Part shown: positions 17,396 through 27,237 of the stretch, piece by piece
Numbering within the stretch: the first letter of the stretch is position 1
Layout of the letters: every line of letters starts with the position of its first letter
NCBI GenBank assembly: GCA_044368575.1
Contig: JBIPPH010000011.1
Span: 1-60,573 of the forward strand
From: JABMMZ01 sp044368575
GTDB lineage: Bacteria; Bacteroidota; Bacteroidia; NS11-12g; UBA955
Length of the DNA: 60,573 nucleotides
Direction: 5' to 3'
The notes under the pieces: generated by a model
Told to the model about the DNA's origin: nothing
Seen by the model: the letters and a program-made list of their open reading frames with translations, nothing else
Database searches by the model: none
Translations under genes and position numbers: made by a program

Positions 17396-20122
17396 CTAGC
17401 GGATGAATAGGAATTGACTCATCACTTGATTTTGATTTTTAATCTGGATGATGTATTGACCCTTTTCAATGCTTGGCAATTCAAGTTGTACAGTTTGATT
17501 GTTTAGGTTGGTCCATTTTGGTTTGGTCATTGTTTGACCAAGCACATTCATCAATTCAACATCAAAATCAGGGCTAATGGCTTGAGATAATGCTAACTTA
17601 CAAATGCCGTCTTGACTAGGGTTGGGGTAAATGCTAAAGGTCGCTTTGGTTTCAGTTTCAAGATCAGAAATTTGCCAAGATTGCGCAATGTTCGCTGAAT
17701 AAGCACCATTGCCATGAGTAGCTACTGCAATGCAATTGTCTTTGCTGCGCACATCAATCATAGTCACAATATTGTTAGCAATACCATTCGGTGATTGTTG
17801 TATCCATCTGGTGTTAATGCCATTCAATGTATCAGTAGAATACAAGCCCACACTTGTACCAATAAACCAAGCTTTGCGGCCATTATTAAGCGTAACTACA
17901 TTGGCCCAACGGCAACTTGGCCCACTACCACTGCCATTTGGATTTTCTTCAAGGTTGCCTGAAACATTAGTCCAAGTATTCCCGGCATCGGCAGAATGAT
18001 AAAGACTGATGATGTTATAATTTGAAAATACTACCGTGATGCTGTTGCTATCAGAAGGATCAAGCGCGATGCAATTGATGTTGCCAGTGCTAAAATTACT
18101 GCCGGTAATGTCTTTAGGCACAGATTGACCAGTATGGGCGTTATACAGTTTGTACAATCGGCCTTTATCAGTTCCAAAATACAGTGTATTCGCTTGTGCT
18201 TTAGACATAGCAATACTTGAAAATTCTTGTCCTGTTAATGGGGTACAATTGCTCATTTTTTCCCAGAGTGGAGTGTCCCAACGTGAGCTGTCAAAGCTTG
18301 CACCCAATGGCTTGCTTTTGACATCAAGATTTCTGTAAATGAATTTTTTAGTAGGTAAATACAGACGGTTTTGATTGTTAGGGTCAAGTGTAAAGGGATT
18401 GATAAAATCGTAATCATCTCGGTTCAATTGTAAAGGATCAATTCTAGCAAAAGCTGTTGATACGCCAATGGCATTGATACTAACATGCGCTATGCGACCT
18501 TGTTGAGCACTTACTAATAACTCAGAACTACTATCAAAAAATTGGCAATAAGAGCCATCGCCATTAAAGCTCATTTCCCAAGCACCTTTGCCATAGCCAT
18601 TCATGAATTGTGTGCCGTTGTCTTGCAAACCACCAATGATTTTATGATCGTTTGCAATTCCGTGATCAAGCGCTATAGTATAAAATTGAGAACTGATGTA
18701 ATCATTGTTTTTAAAGCTCCAAATTACAGAATCAGCTAAAACATTGTTGGTGTAACTGATGCCCCCATCATGACTGCTTAAACAGGCACTTAAATCTGGT
18801 AAAAACACCATATTGTGATTATCAGGATGGTGGTTGGGGTACAACTTAAAATCTGGCCTGAAAGTATTTACAGCATAACCGCCAATCCAATCTGTTTTGG
18901 TATTGCTTCTAAAAGCATCGCGGCTGCGCCATAAATTGGTAGCGCCAATGAATACTAAATTGGTATCATTCGGGTGAATTCTGATGAATAAATCATAGCC
19001 ACCTTGGGTGCTGTAATAACCAAAGTCGCCGCCTTTTGCTGGTAAATTTTGACTCTTATTGATCCAACGGCCACCAGTTCCGCTGCCATTTCCACTTAAG
19101 TAATCATATTTCCAAAGGCTATTCCACTCCTTAGTGCCTTGAAAATTCGTACTCACAAAACCAGCATTTGTGGTATTGGTTGCCACAAAGTGTACTTGAT
19201 TGGGATCTGAAGGGGCTATGCCTATACAAATTCTCCCATAAGCTGCAGGAAAACCAGAGGGCAAAATGCTCACCCAAGCTTCACCATCTATACTACGCCA
19301 AATGCCTTTTTGAGTACTCTCGCTGCTGAGCGTTCCATACACAACACCATTTTTATCAATGGCAACATCGGTATAGTAGGAGTAATTTGGTAAAGCACCT
19401 GAACGTTTTTTCTTCCAAGTATTACCACCATCTATCGATTTCCATATACCACCATAAGTGGCTGCATATACTTCGTCTTGTGTGTGATTGGTACTGTCTA
19501 AAACAATGTTCCAAACCCCATCAAAATCGCTGTCAAATGCAGTGGAACTTATGCCAGCAGTAGCACTTAGTATTGACCAATGCTCACCACCATCTGTACT
19601 TTTTAATATGCCCATGCCCAAATAATAGGCACCTGTAGCAGTGCCACTAGAGCCAGACAATTCACCCGTACCTGCATACCAAATGTTGGTTTTGCCCGCT
19701 CTGCAATCTTGTACTATACAGGTGATGGCATTGGCAGGACAAACGGTTTTAAGCCAGTTGTTGCCGCCATCAGTAGATTTATAAATACCACCAGTTGCAG
19801 AACCAGCCAAAAGCACAGAAGTATTTTGAACATCATATGCCAAAGCTCTGGTGCGTCCACCTTGGTTATTCGGCCCTCTTAATTTCCAAATATCATCAGC
19901 GCGTTTAATACTATAGAATGCTGGTAAAGTTTGAGCAAACGCCAATTCTTTTAAGCGAATTTGTGCGGGTATTTGAGCAGTCTTTGGGTCTGCTAACAAC
20001 TTCTTATAATACGCCTGTAAGGCTTCTTTTTCATTGCCTTCTGAAGAGAACGGTGTATGTATTTTTTTAGCGCAAGCAAATAAGCTTATTGCTGCCACAA
20101 AAAACAAGCTGTGTTTTAACAT
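17396..20122 (-). CDS. Secreted sortilin-like (VPS10/BNR) beta-propeller protein with T9SS type A sorting domain
   Basis: The 908-residue protein opens with a signal sequence that could be cleaved by signal peptidase II (LFAC, Cys17). It then carries many BNR/VPS10 propeller blades with STDGGxxW or SxDGGxxW motifs (for example YKSTDGGNNW, LKSTDGGEHW, WKSIDGGNTWK, YHSADAGNTW). The last 75 residues are a T9SS type A tail: FSIYPNPSQDG, VLGQ and a terminal basic FLFIR. These proteins are exported across the outer membrane by the type IX system; many act in adhesion or glycan binding, but no enzyme motif is evident. A lipobox together with a T9SS tail would be unusual, so the lipoprotein reading is uncertain. 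Confidence 0.88.
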   Translation of the reverse strand: MLKHSLFFVAAISLFACAKKIHTPFSSEGNEKEALQAYYKKLLADPKTAQIPAQIRLKELAFAQTLPAFYSIKRADDIWKLRGPNNQGGRTRALAYDVQNTSVLLAGSATGGIYKSTDGGNNWLKTVCPANAITCIVQDCRAGKTNIWYAGTGELSGSSGTATGAYYLGMGILKSTDGGEHWSILSATAGISSTAFDSDFDGVWNIVLDSTNHTQDEVYAATYGGIWKSIDGGNTWKKKRSGALPNYSYYTDVAIDKNGVVYGTLSSESTQKGIWRSIDGEAWVSILPSGFPAAYGRICIGIAPSDPNQVHFVATNTTNAGFVSTNFQGTKEWNSLWKYDYLSGNGSGTGGRWINKSQNLPAKGGDFGYYSTQGGYDLFIRIHPNDTNLVFIGATNLWRSRDAFRSNTKTDWIGGYAVNTFRPDFKLYPNHHPDNHNMVFLPDLSACLSSHDGGISYTNNVLADSVIWSFKNNDYISSQFYTIALDHGIANDHKIIGGLQDNGTQFMNGYGKGAWEMSFNGDGSYCQFFDSSSELLVSAQQGRIAHVSINAIGVSTAFARIDPLQLNRDDYDFINPFTLDPNNQNRLYLPTKKFIYRNLDVKSKPLGASFDSSRWDTPLWEKMSNCTPLTGQEFSSIAMSKAQANTLYFGTDKGRLYKLYNAHTGQSVPKDITGSNFSTGNINCIALDPSDSNSITVVFSNYNIISLYHSADAGNTWTNVSGNLEENPNGSGSGPSCRWANVVTLNNGRKAWFIGTSVGLYSTDTLNGINTRWIQQSPNGIANNIVTMIDVRSKDNCIAVATHGNGAYSANIAQSWQISDLETETKATFSIYPNPSQDGICKLALSQAISPDFDVELMNVLGQTMTKPKWTNLNNQTVQLELPSIEKGQYIIQIKNQNQVMSQFLFIR

Positions 20123-20165
20123 GCTTCAATATTACTAAAAAAATAGCAATACTGTTGGGCGAAGA

Positions 20166-22919
20166 CTACACCACAATGTTGATGATTCTGCCTTTAACCA
20201 CGATTACTTTTTTAGGCGTCTTGCCCTCAAGGTATTTAATGGTTTGCTCATTGTCCATAACTGCTTTTTCAATTGTTGAAGGCTCTATGTCTAAGGCAAA
20301 ATTCAAATTAAAACGCACTTTACCATTAAAAGATACAGGGTAATTAAAATCGTTTTCGATTAAGTGTTCGGCATTAAATGTTGGCCAAGTGGCTTGGCTT
20401 ATGCTTTCATTATGACCACATAATTGCCAAAGCTCTTCAGCAATGTGAGGGGCAAAAGGCGAAATCAATACCACAAGTGGCTCTAATACTTCGCGCTTAT
20501 TGCATTTTAAATCTTGAAGTTCATTCACACAAACCATGAAGGCGCTTACCGATGTGTTGAAAGAGAAATGATCGATATCATCGCTGATTTTTTTAATGGT
20601 TTTGTGTAGTGTTTTTAATTCGGCTTTGCTTGCTGCTTCTTGGCTCAATTCAAATGATTCATTTGTATTGTTGTGAAACAACCTCCAAAATTTTCTTAAG
20701 AAACGCAATACACCCTCAATGCCTTGGGTGCTCCAAGGTTTAGCGTCTTGCAATGGGCCTAGGAACATTTCGTATAACCTCAATGTGTCTGCGCCATAAT
20801 CGTTGCAAACATCATCCGGATTAACCACATTGTGCCAGCGTTTTGACATTTTACCAACTTCATTGCCACAAATGAATTTCCCATTTTCTAATATGAATTC
20901 AGCTTGTTCAAATTCAGCCGGTCGCCATAATTTAAGGGCTGGCAAATCCACTTCATTAGATCCGTTGACCAATTTAATATCAATGTGAATAGGCGTGGTT
21001 TCGTATTGATTTTTTAAGCCATAAGACACAAATTGTTGGGTATTATTGACTCTGTATACCAAACAAGAAGTACCCTGAATCATTCCTTGATTAATCAACT
21101 TTTGTGCTGGTTCGTCAATAGGAATGAGGCCTAAGTCGTATAAGCATTTAGTCCAAAATCTAAAGTATAATAAATGCCCTGTGGCATGTTCACTTCCACC
21201 GATATACAAATCAATCGATTGCCAATAGTTCAAGGCATCAGCACCGGCCAATTGGCTCGGATTGTTATTGTCCATATACCTTAAAAAATACCATGATGAA
21301 CCAGCCCAACCAGGCATAGTGGTGGTTTCTACCGGATGGCCTTTGTATTGCCAATTGTTGGCTCTGGCTAATGGGGGTTCACCTGTTTCTGTAGGTAAAT
21401 ATTTATCTATCTCAGGTAATACTAAAGGTAAATCATTGGCATCAATGGTTTTAGGAATACCGTTTTCGTAATAGATTGGTATTGGCTCTCCCCAATAACG
21501 TTGTCTGCCAAAAACGGCATCTCTAAGTCTGTAATTGATTTTACCTTTTCCTAAACCTTTTTCTTCAATGGCTTGAATGGCCTTTTTGATGGCTGTTTTA
21601 ACCTCTAAACCATTCAAAAAGTCTGACTGGCAAAGTATGCCATCTTTGGCATCGTAACAGGCTTCTTCAATATTACCACCTTGAACTACTTCAATAATGG
21701 GTAAGTTAAAATGTTTAGCAAAAGCGTAATCTCTGGTGTCGTGAGCAGGTACCGCCATAACTGCACCTGTGCCATAACCACCTAGTACATAGTCAGCAAT
21801 CCAAATAGGCACTGGAGTATTGGTAAAAGGATGTAGGCAATATGAACCTGTAAAGGCGCCAGTAATGTTCTTGACTTCAGCTTGTCTTTCGCGTTCTGAT
21901 CTGTTTTTGGCTTTTTCTGCGTAGTCTAAAGCGGCTGCTCTGTGTTCTCCAACACATAGATTTTGCAAGGCTTCATGCTCCGGAGCAATCGCCAAATAGC
22001 TGACACCAAATATGGTGTCGGGCCTGGTAGTGAAAACTTCTAAAGCTTGATCTTGCCCTTGTACTTTGAAGTGCAAAGAAGCACCTTCGCTTTTGCCAAT
22101 CCAATTGCGTTGTGCTTCTTTAATGCTGTCAGACCAATCAATAATCTCTAATCCTTGTAACAAACGTTCAGCATAAGCAGAAATCCTTAAACTCCATTGG
22201 GTCATGAGTTTTCTTTCGACCGGATAACCACCTCTCTCACTTACCCCATCTTTAACTTCGTCATTGGCTAAAACAGTGCCTAATGCAGGACACCAATTCA
22301 CCATGGCTTCACTTAAAAAGGCTAAGCGGTATTGCAATAAAATAGTAGACTGTTCCTGCGCGTTAAAACCAAGCCATTCTGAAGCAGTAAAGGTGTGTAA
22401 GTCATTCTTACAACCATGCTTTGAAAAGTCTTCAATGAGGGTTTCAACGGCTTCAGCCTTATTACTTTTAGGATTGTACCAGCTGTTAAACAACTGAATG
22501 AATATCCACTGAGTCCATTTGTAGTATTGCGGGTCGCAAGTTTTAACAGATCGGCTCCAATCAAAAGAAAAACCAATGCGATCGAGCTGTTCTCTGTATC
22601 TGATGATGTTTTCGTCTGTAGTTAATGCTGGGTGTTTGCCAGTTTGAATGGCGTATTGTTCTGCCGGTAAACCAAAGGCATCATAACCCATAGGATGCAA
22701 CACATTGAATCCTTTGTGTCTTTTGTATCTTGAAACAATATCACTGGCTATATAGCCCAATGGGTGGCCCACATGCAAGCCGGCACCTGATGGATAAGGA
22801 AACATATCCAAAACATAGTATTTTGGTTTGGAGGATTGGTTCTCTGCTTTAAAAGTTTGGTGTTGAGCCCAATAGGCTTGCCATGTTTTTTCAATGCTCC
22901 TAAAATCGTAATTAGCCAT
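20166..22919 (-). CDS. leuS: Leucyl-tRNA synthetase
   Basis: LeuRS charges tRNA-Leu and edits norvaline and isoleucine. HIGH is HVGH at residues 49-52 (preceded by MFPYPSGAGL), the CP1 editing domain contains TTRPDTIFGVSYLAIAPEH, and the catalytic loop is KMSKRWHNVVNPDD. The 917 residues include the anticodon-binding domain and the family C-terminal domain that ends GKTPKKVIVVKGRIINIVV. A TATTTTTG box lies 16 bases upstream of the ATG. It is divergent from gdhA and followed, 43 bases downstream, by the T9SS propeller gene on the same strand. Confidence 0.97.
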   Translation of the reverse strand: MANYDFRSIEKTWQAYWAQHQTFKAENQSSKPKYYVLDMFPYPSGAGLHVGHPLGYIASDIVSRYKRHKGFNVLHPMGYDAFGLPAEQYAIQTGKHPALTTDENIIRYREQLDRIGFSFDWSRSVKTCDPQYYKWTQWIFIQLFNSWYNPKSNKAEAVETLIEDFSKHGCKNDLHTFTASEWLGFNAQEQSTILLQYRLAFLSEAMVNWCPALGTVLANDEVKDGVSERGGYPVERKLMTQWSLRISAYAERLLQGLEIIDWSDSIKEAQRNWIGKSEGASLHFKVQGQDQALEVFTTRPDTIFGVSYLAIAPEHEALQNLCVGEHRAAALDYAEKAKNRSERERQAEVKNITGAFTGSYCLHPFTNTPVPIWIADYVLGGYGTGAVMAVPAHDTRDYAFAKHFNLPIIEVVQGGNIEEACYDAKDGILCQSDFLNGLEVKTAIKKAIQAIEEKGLGKGKINYRLRDAVFGRQRYWGEPIPIYYENGIPKTIDANDLPLVLPEIDKYLPTETGEPPLARANNWQYKGHPVETTTMPGWAGSSWYFLRYMDNNNPSQLAGADALNYWQSIDLYIGGSEHATGHLLYFRFWTKCLYDLGLIPIDEPAQKLINQGMIQGTSCLVYRVNNTQQFVSYGLKNQYETTPIHIDIKLVNGSNEVDLPALKLWRPAEFEQAEFILENGKFICGNEVGKMSKRWHNVVNPDDVCNDYGADTLRLYEMFLGPLQDAKPWSTQGIEGVLRFLRKFWRLFHNNTNESFELSQEAASKAELKTLHKTIKKISDDIDHFSFNTSVSAFMVCVNELQDLKCNKREVLEPLVVLISPFAPHIAEELWQLCGHNESISQATWPTFNAEHLIENDFNYPVSFNGKVRFNLNFALDIEPSTIEKAVMDNEQTIKYLEGKTPKKVIVVKGRIINIVV

Positions 22920-22935
22920 ATACCGTATAAGTCTG

Positions 22936-22943
22936 CAAAAATA
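22936..22943 (-). promoter_or_regulatory. -7 promoter box for leuS
   Basis: TATTTTTG on the minus strand, 16 bases before the leuS ATG, in the 181-base divergent region shared with gdhA. Confidence 0.5.
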
Positions 22944-23034
22944 TTACATTATTCGGACCTATACTAAAATTGCTCCGGAATCAATGTAAATAACTGATTT
23001 AGGACATGATGCAGCCCTTGATGATAAAATATGT

Positions 23035-23063
23035 TTGTTAAATGCTCGAAAAGCTTAAATTTG
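23035..23063 (+). promoter_or_regulatory. Promoter of gdhA (-33 TTG and -7 TAAATTTG)
   Basis: A TTG at 23035-23037 and TAAATTTG at 23056-23063 are separated by 18 bases, a good match to the Bacteroidota promoter. A 37-base leader follows, one of the longer leaders in this window. Confidence 0.65.
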
Positions 23064-23100
23064 CATCCCTTTACGACTTATATTATAAATTATTTAAGCA

Positions 23101-24363
23101 ATGAGTAACGCAACCATTCACAGTAATTTGAATCCTTTGGATTCAATGATGAAGAGATTTGATGAAGCGGCAAAGATTCTTAATTTAGATGATTCAGTAT
23201 ACAATACTTTGAAGTATCCAGCAAGAATCGTAACCGTTCATTTACCAGTTATGATGGACAATGGTAAAATTCAAGTATTTGAAGGCCATAGAGTTCAACA
23301 CAGTACAACTTTAGGTCCTTCAAAGGGCGGTATCAGATATTCAATGGATGTGTCATTGGATGAGGTAAAAGCCTTAGCTGCATGGATGACTTGGAAAACT
23401 GCAGTAGTGGGTATCCCATACGGTGGTGGTAAAGGTGGCATCAAATGCGATCCTAAATCAATGAGCAAAGGCGAATTAGAGCGCTTAACAAGAGCTTACG
23501 CCTCAGCTATGAGCGATATTTTTGGTCCGGATAAAGACATTCCAGCTCCAGATATGAATACTGGTCAGCAAGAAATGGCTTGGATCGTTGATGAATTTTC
23601 TAAAATTAAAGGGGCTTATACCCCTGCGGTAATTACTGGTAAACCAATTTCAATGGGCGGCTCTTTAGGTAGAGTTGAAGCCACTGGTAGAGGCGTAATG
23701 GTATGCACCCGTTCAGCCTTATCTAAAATGGGCCTTAAGCCAGAAGCTTGTACTTGTGTGGTTCAAGGTTTTGGTAATGTTGGTTCTATTTCAGCCAAAT
23801 TGATTGAACAACTAGGCGTTAAAATAGTTGGTATTTCTGATGTTACAGGCGGTTACTACAATCCAGAAGGCATTAAAGTAGCAGAGGCTATGGCATATAC
23901 AAAAGCCAACGGCAATTTGGGTGGTTTCCCAGGTGGCAAAAACATTAGCAATGCTGAGTTGTTAGAACTTGAATGTGATATCTTAGTGCCAGCAGCAATG
24001 GAAGATCAAATTACTGATGCCAATGCCGCTAACATCAAAGCCAAATTAATTGTTGAAGGTGCTAATGGCCCGACAAGTGCTAACGCTGATAAAATCTTAA
24101 ACGACAAAGGCATTATTGTAGTGCCAGATATTTTAGCTAATGCTGGTGGTGTAACCGTTTCTTATTTCGAATGGGTACAAAACAGAATGGGTTATTTCTG
24201 GTCTGAAGAGGATGTTAATTCAAAAGCAGATGCTGTTATGATGAGTGCGTTTGAAACAGTTTATGAAGCGGGAACCAATCACAAAGTTAGCATGAGAACA
24301 GCTGCTTATATAGTGTCTATTGACAGAGTGGCTTCAACCCAAAAATTTAGAGGCGTTTATTAA
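23101..24363 (+). CDS. gdhA: Glutamate dehydrogenase (Glu/Leu/Phe/Val dehydrogenase family)
   Basis: This enzyme interconverts glutamate and 2-oxoglutarate plus ammonia. The 420-residue length is that of the hexameric short GDH class. Substrate-binding GPSKGGIRY (72-80) and the catalytic lysine in GIPYGGGKGGIKCDP (Lys111) are present. The Rossmann motif is VVQGFGNVGSISA. The order of catalytic then nucleotide-binding domains is normal. Coenzyme preference cannot be told reliably by eye. The gene has a clear promoter and its TAA shares one base with the ATG of psd (TAATG), which predicts translational coupling. Confidence 0.93.
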   Translation: MSNATIHSNLNPLDSMMKRFDEAAKILNLDDSVYNTLKYPARIVTVHLPVMMDNGKIQVFEGHRVQHSTTLGPSKGGIRYSMDVSLDEVKALAAWMTWKTAVVGIPYGGGKGGIKCDPKSMSKGELERLTRAYASAMSDIFGPDKDIPAPDMNTGQQEMAWIVDEFSKIKGAYTPAVITGKPISMGGSLGRVEATGRGVMVCTRSALSKMGLKPEACTCVVQGFGNVGSISAKLIEQLGVKIVGISDVTGGYYNPEGIKVAEAMAYTKANGNLGGFPGGKNISNAELLELECDILVPAAMEDQITDANAANIKAKLIVEGANGPTSANADKILNDKGIIVVPDILANAGGVTVSYFEWVQNRMGYFWSEEDVNSKADAVMMSAFETVYEAGTNHKVSMRTAAYIVSIDRVASTQKFRGVY

Positions 24364-25019
24364 TGTTAATTCACAGAGAAGGTTATAAAATCATTTTAGT
24401 TACCCTGCTCATTTTAGCAGGTCTTAACTTGTTGGTACAATCATTTGTAGGCGATCAACACATAGTTTTTAAAATTGTATTGAGCCTTTCTTTGATTTTC
24501 TTTATACTCATCGTTCAATTTTTTAGAAATCCATTTAGAAATACCATCATTAATGAGCATCATGTGATTGCTCCAGCTGATGGAAAAGTTGTGGTGATTG
24601 AAGAGGTTGAGGAGCCAGAGTACTTTAAAGACAAACGCAGACAAGTTAGTATTTTTATGAGTCCTGTGAATGTGCATGTCAACAGAAATCCAATTGCAGG
24701 TATTGTAAAATACGCCAAATACCACCCAGGTAAATATTTGGTGGCATGGCACCCAAAGTCCTCTACTGAGAATGAGAGAACCACTGTAGTGATTGCTAAT
24801 TCTAAAGCAGAAGTTTTATTTAGACAGGTTGCGGGGGCTTTGGCCAAAAGAATCGTCTATTATGTAAAAGAAGGTGAGATGGTAGAACAAGGTTCTGAAA
24901 TGGGTTTCATTAAATTTGGTTCAAGAATCGATTTGTATTTACCATTATCCGCAAAGATTGAAGTGCAATTGCAACAAAAAACCAGAGGTGGCGAAACGGT
25001 TGTGGCTACTTTGGTCTAA
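24363..25019 (+). CDS. psd: Phosphatidylserine decarboxylase, short PSD-A type
   Basis: PSD converts phosphatidylserine to phosphatidylethanolamine. The enzyme is a self-cleaving proenzyme: the serine in FGSR (within GFIKFGSRIDLYL) becomes the pyruvoyl group. The 218-residue form with one or two N-terminal membrane helices (about 10-30 and 38-56) is the short type that uses FGSR or LGST. Conserved APADGKVV (61-68) and FMSPVNVHVNRNP (about 99-111) are seen. The start overlaps the gdhA stop by one base, an odd pairing of amino-acid and lipid metabolism. It is followed 33 bases later by the small Cys-rich gene. Confidence 0.95.
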   Translation: MLIHREGYKIILVTLLILAGLNLLVQSFVGDQHIVFKIVLSLSLIFFILIVQFFRNPFRNTIINEHHVIAPADGKVVVIEEVEEPEYFKDKRRQVSIFMSPVNVHVNRNPIAGIVKYAKYHPGKYLVAWHPKSSTENERTTVVIANSKAEVLFRQVAGALAKRIVYYVKEGEMVEQGSEMGFIKFGSRIDLYLPLSAKIEVQLQQKTRGGETVVATLV

Positions 25020-25052
25020 TTATTGATAGAAAAACATTAACCCATATATTAT

Positions 25053-25349
25053 ATGAAACATTTATTATTAAGTTTTGCATTATTGGCTGGCTTTACATTC
25101 GCCGCCAATGCTCAAAGTGCTGCAGCAGGTACAGTTACTACAACTAAACCTAAAACAGCAGTAGAATTGTCAAAACCAGCCACTGTAGCTGTTGATACAA
25201 CTAAAGCTGCTCCAGCTGCTGCTCCTGCCAAACAATGTGCTAAGAAATCTTGTTGCAAAAAAGAAGAGTCTAAAGCTCAATCTTGTAACAAAGACAAAGC
25301 TGAAGGTAAAGAGTGCTGCAAAAAGAAGCCAGAAGGCAGCGCTAAATAA
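25053..25349 (+). CDS. Small exported Lys/Ala/Cys-rich protein, unknown function
   Basis: The 98-residue product has a clear signal peptide (MKHLLLSFALLAGFTFAANAQ, cleaved after ANA or AQ). It continues with a Thr/Ala/Pro/Lys-rich linker and ends with a basic segment holding six cysteines, two as CC pairs (CAKKSCCKK, QSCNK, ECCKKK). No named family fits. The spacing suggests a disulfide-bonded or metal-binding tail in the periplasm; this is inference. It is last after gdhA-psd and has its own strong terminator. Confidence 0.75.
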   Translation: MKHLLLSFALLAGFTFAANAQSAAAGTVTTTKPKTAVELSKPATVAVDTTKAAPAAAPAKQCAKKSCCKKEESKAQSCNKDKAEGKECCKKKPEGSAK

Positions 25350-25373
25350 GCTTTAAACCTTTTTTATTTTTAG

Positions 25374-25414
25374 ATCCCGTTGATCAGCCTGTCTGTTTAA
25401 CGGGATTTTTTTTT
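25374..25414 (+). terminator. Rho-independent terminator after the Cys-rich gene
   Basis: ATCCCGTT at 25374-25381 pairs with AACGGGAT at 25399-25406 (eight base pairs, 17-base loop), followed by about nine T residues. It ends the gdhA-psd-Cys-rich transcript. Confidence 0.85.
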
Positions 25415-25615
25415 GCCCTTTTACGCGCATTAGAACAGACTTTGTGTCTTCATGTTAGTGCTTTATCTGATCAGCACAGATATATCCTTACAATTAGGGA
25501 AATAATGAATTCTAATAAACAACACAGCTTCCTATCTTAATGTTGCTTTTTAAAGACCAATTAAGCTTATTAGCGATACAATCTCTATTGCTAGTTGATT
25601 GGGCTGCAGCATAAA
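25415..25615. other. Intergenic stretch without recognised gene
   Basis: Together with its flanking terminators this is the only gap above 300 bases (25350-25661). Between the two hairpins I see no open frame with a credible start, no tRNA-like cloverleaf and no promoter box leading to a gene. A short imperfect hairpin (ATCTG...CAGAT) near 25465-25482 is the only structure. Confidence 0.5.
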
Positions 25616-25641
25616 AAAAGCCACTCCTAGGAGTGGCTTTT
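25616..25641 (-). terminator. Perfect 26-base palindromic terminator of the OmpA-family gene
   Basis: AAAAGCCACTCCT/AGGAGTGGCTTTT is a perfect inverted repeat. On the minus strand it lies 20 bases after the stop of the OmpA-family gene and is followed by a T run (A run on plus), so it works for that gene and possibly in both directions. Confidence 0.85.
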
Positions 25642-25661
25642 AACTATTTTATAGAACAGGA

Positions 25662-27200
25662 CTAGTAGTACAATCTGAAGTCTACACGTCTGTTTTCTTT
25701 TCTACCTTTGTCTGTGCTGTTGTCAGCGATTGGTTGGGTATCACCGTGACCAACAGCTTTCATTCTGCCTGCAGCTACACCTTTGTTGATTAAGTAGGCA
25801 ACTACAGCATCACAACGGCTTTGAGACAATACCATGTTCTTGGCTGATTCACCTACGTTGTCAGTGTGGCCATCGATTTGCACATTGGCTTCTGGGTATT
25901 GGTTTAATAATTTAACCAATTCGTCAAGGTTTTTGTATGAATCAGGCGTGATTTTAGCTTCTTTAGTTTCAAAATTAATACCTCTAGCAGCAACGTTGAT
26001 TTTCTTAACGTCTTCTTTCTTGATTTCTGGGCAACCTTTGTTGGCAGCTATACCAGCAACGTTAGGACAAACGTCAGCGTTGTCGTAAATACCATCACCG
26101 TCTGAGTCTGGGCAACCTTCACCATCTTTGGTACCAGCAACACCAGGGCACTTATCTTTTCTATCTTCAATGCCATCACCGTCAGAATCTGGGCAACCAT
26201 TGAATTGGGCAGTTCCTTTAACACCTGGACATTGGTCATCAGCATCAATGATACCATCACCATCTGTGTCAGGGCAACCTTGAGCTGAAGCAGGGCCAGC
26301 TTTTTGAGGGCAACGGTCTTTGCTATCAATTACACCATCACCGTCAGAATCTGGGCAACCATTGAATTTGCGTAAGCCGAACTGAGAAGGGCAAGAGTCT
26401 TGGTAATCAGGAATTGAATCCAAGTCAGAATCTTTAGGACAACCTTCGTCGTTAACAGGTAATTGCCAAGGTTGAGTTTTTGGGCATTTGTCCAAAGCAT
26501 CTGGCACACCGTCTTTGTCTTTGTCTTTTTGGCTTGGGCCACCGCTCATGCTAGATGAACCATATTGCATGTTGTATACGAAACCTACAGAGTGGAAAGC
26601 AATCAAATCATTGTTTTTGTTTCTGGTGTGGGTCATATATGTATATGGCTCACCATCCCAAATATCGTTAAATGTATAGTTATACATTGATTGTACTCTT
26701 AAAGATAGTTTTTCATTCAGATTGAATTGAAAACCAAATCCTGCAGCAGCATTACCAGCACCATCAGTTAAAGCATTAGGATGTTTGTTGCTTTTGCTGT
26801 GGATATAAGCACCGCCTAAACCTAACATTAGGTATGGCGTAAAAGGCTTATCTTTTAAAATTTTGTATCTGATACCACCGTTTAAGGTTGCAATATTTGC
26901 TCTAAAAAACACAGTTGTGAATTCAGGATCAACGTATGGAAGATCGGTGTAAAAACCAACATCACCACCAGAACCAAAGAATGTCAAGTCAAAGCTAGGA
27001 CTTAAGTAGTAGCTAACTGAACCACCAATACCTTGGTAATTTGGTTTTCTAGCAAAAAACAAGGCAGACCCTAAATCTCCTTGGTATTCATTGATTCCTC
27101 CGTTAAGTTCGATTCCCAATCTTCTGTCAGCAGTTTGCGCAAAAGCTTGAAAAACTGATAAGAATGCAATGATAGTGACTAGTAATTTTTTCTTCATCAT
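25662..27200 (-). CDS. OmpA-family outer-membrane protein with TSP3 calcium-binding repeats
   Basis: The 512 residues have a signal peptide ending in FAFAQ-like FQAFAQ, then an N-terminal outer-membrane beta-barrel of about 200 residues. Next come about seven thrombospondin type 3 repeats (DKDGVPD, DSDGDGVID, DTDGDGIID, DSDGDGIED and similar, about 225-390), expected to bind calcium. The C-terminal OmpA domain holds the peptidoglycan-binding core GHTDNVGESAKN and ENRRVDF. Such proteins tie the outer membrane to peptidoglycan. The gene is monocistronic, with a TATATTTG promoter box 37 bases upstream and a perfect palindromic terminator. GC appears higher in the TSP3 region because of GAC/GGT-rich coding. 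Confidence 0.93.
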   Translation of the reverse strand: MMKKKLLVTIIAFLSVFQAFAQTADRRLGIELNGGINEYQGDLGSALFFARKPNYQGIGGSVSYYLSPSFDLTFFGSGGDVGFYTDLPYVDPEFTTVFFRANIATLNGGIRYKILKDKPFTPYLMLGLGGAYIHSKSNKHPNALTDGAGNAAAGFGFQFNLNEKLSLRVQSMYNYTFNDIWDGEPYTYMTHTRNKNNDLIAFHSVGFVYNMQYGSSSMSGGPSQKDKDKDGVPDALDKCPKTQPWQLPVNDEGCPKDSDLDSIPDYQDSCPSQFGLRKFNGCPDSDGDGVIDSKDRCPQKAGPASAQGCPDTDGDGIIDADDQCPGVKGTAQFNGCPDSDGDGIEDRKDKCPGVAGTKDGEGCPDSDGDGIYDNADVCPNVAGIAANKGCPEIKKEDVKKINVAARGINFETKEAKITPDSYKNLDELVKLLNQYPEANVQIDGHTDNVGESAKNMVLSQSRCDAVVAYLINKGVAAGRMKAVGHGDTQPIADNSTDKGRKENRRVDFRLYY

Positions 27201-27237
27201 AAGCTGATTTTTAATGTAAAATAGTGTTATAATCGGA

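Noticed and set aside
25616..25641. Perfect palindrome considered as an attachment site or regulator operator
   Set aside because: Its position just after a stop codon and the following T run make a terminator the simpler reading; no integrase or mobile gene is nearby.
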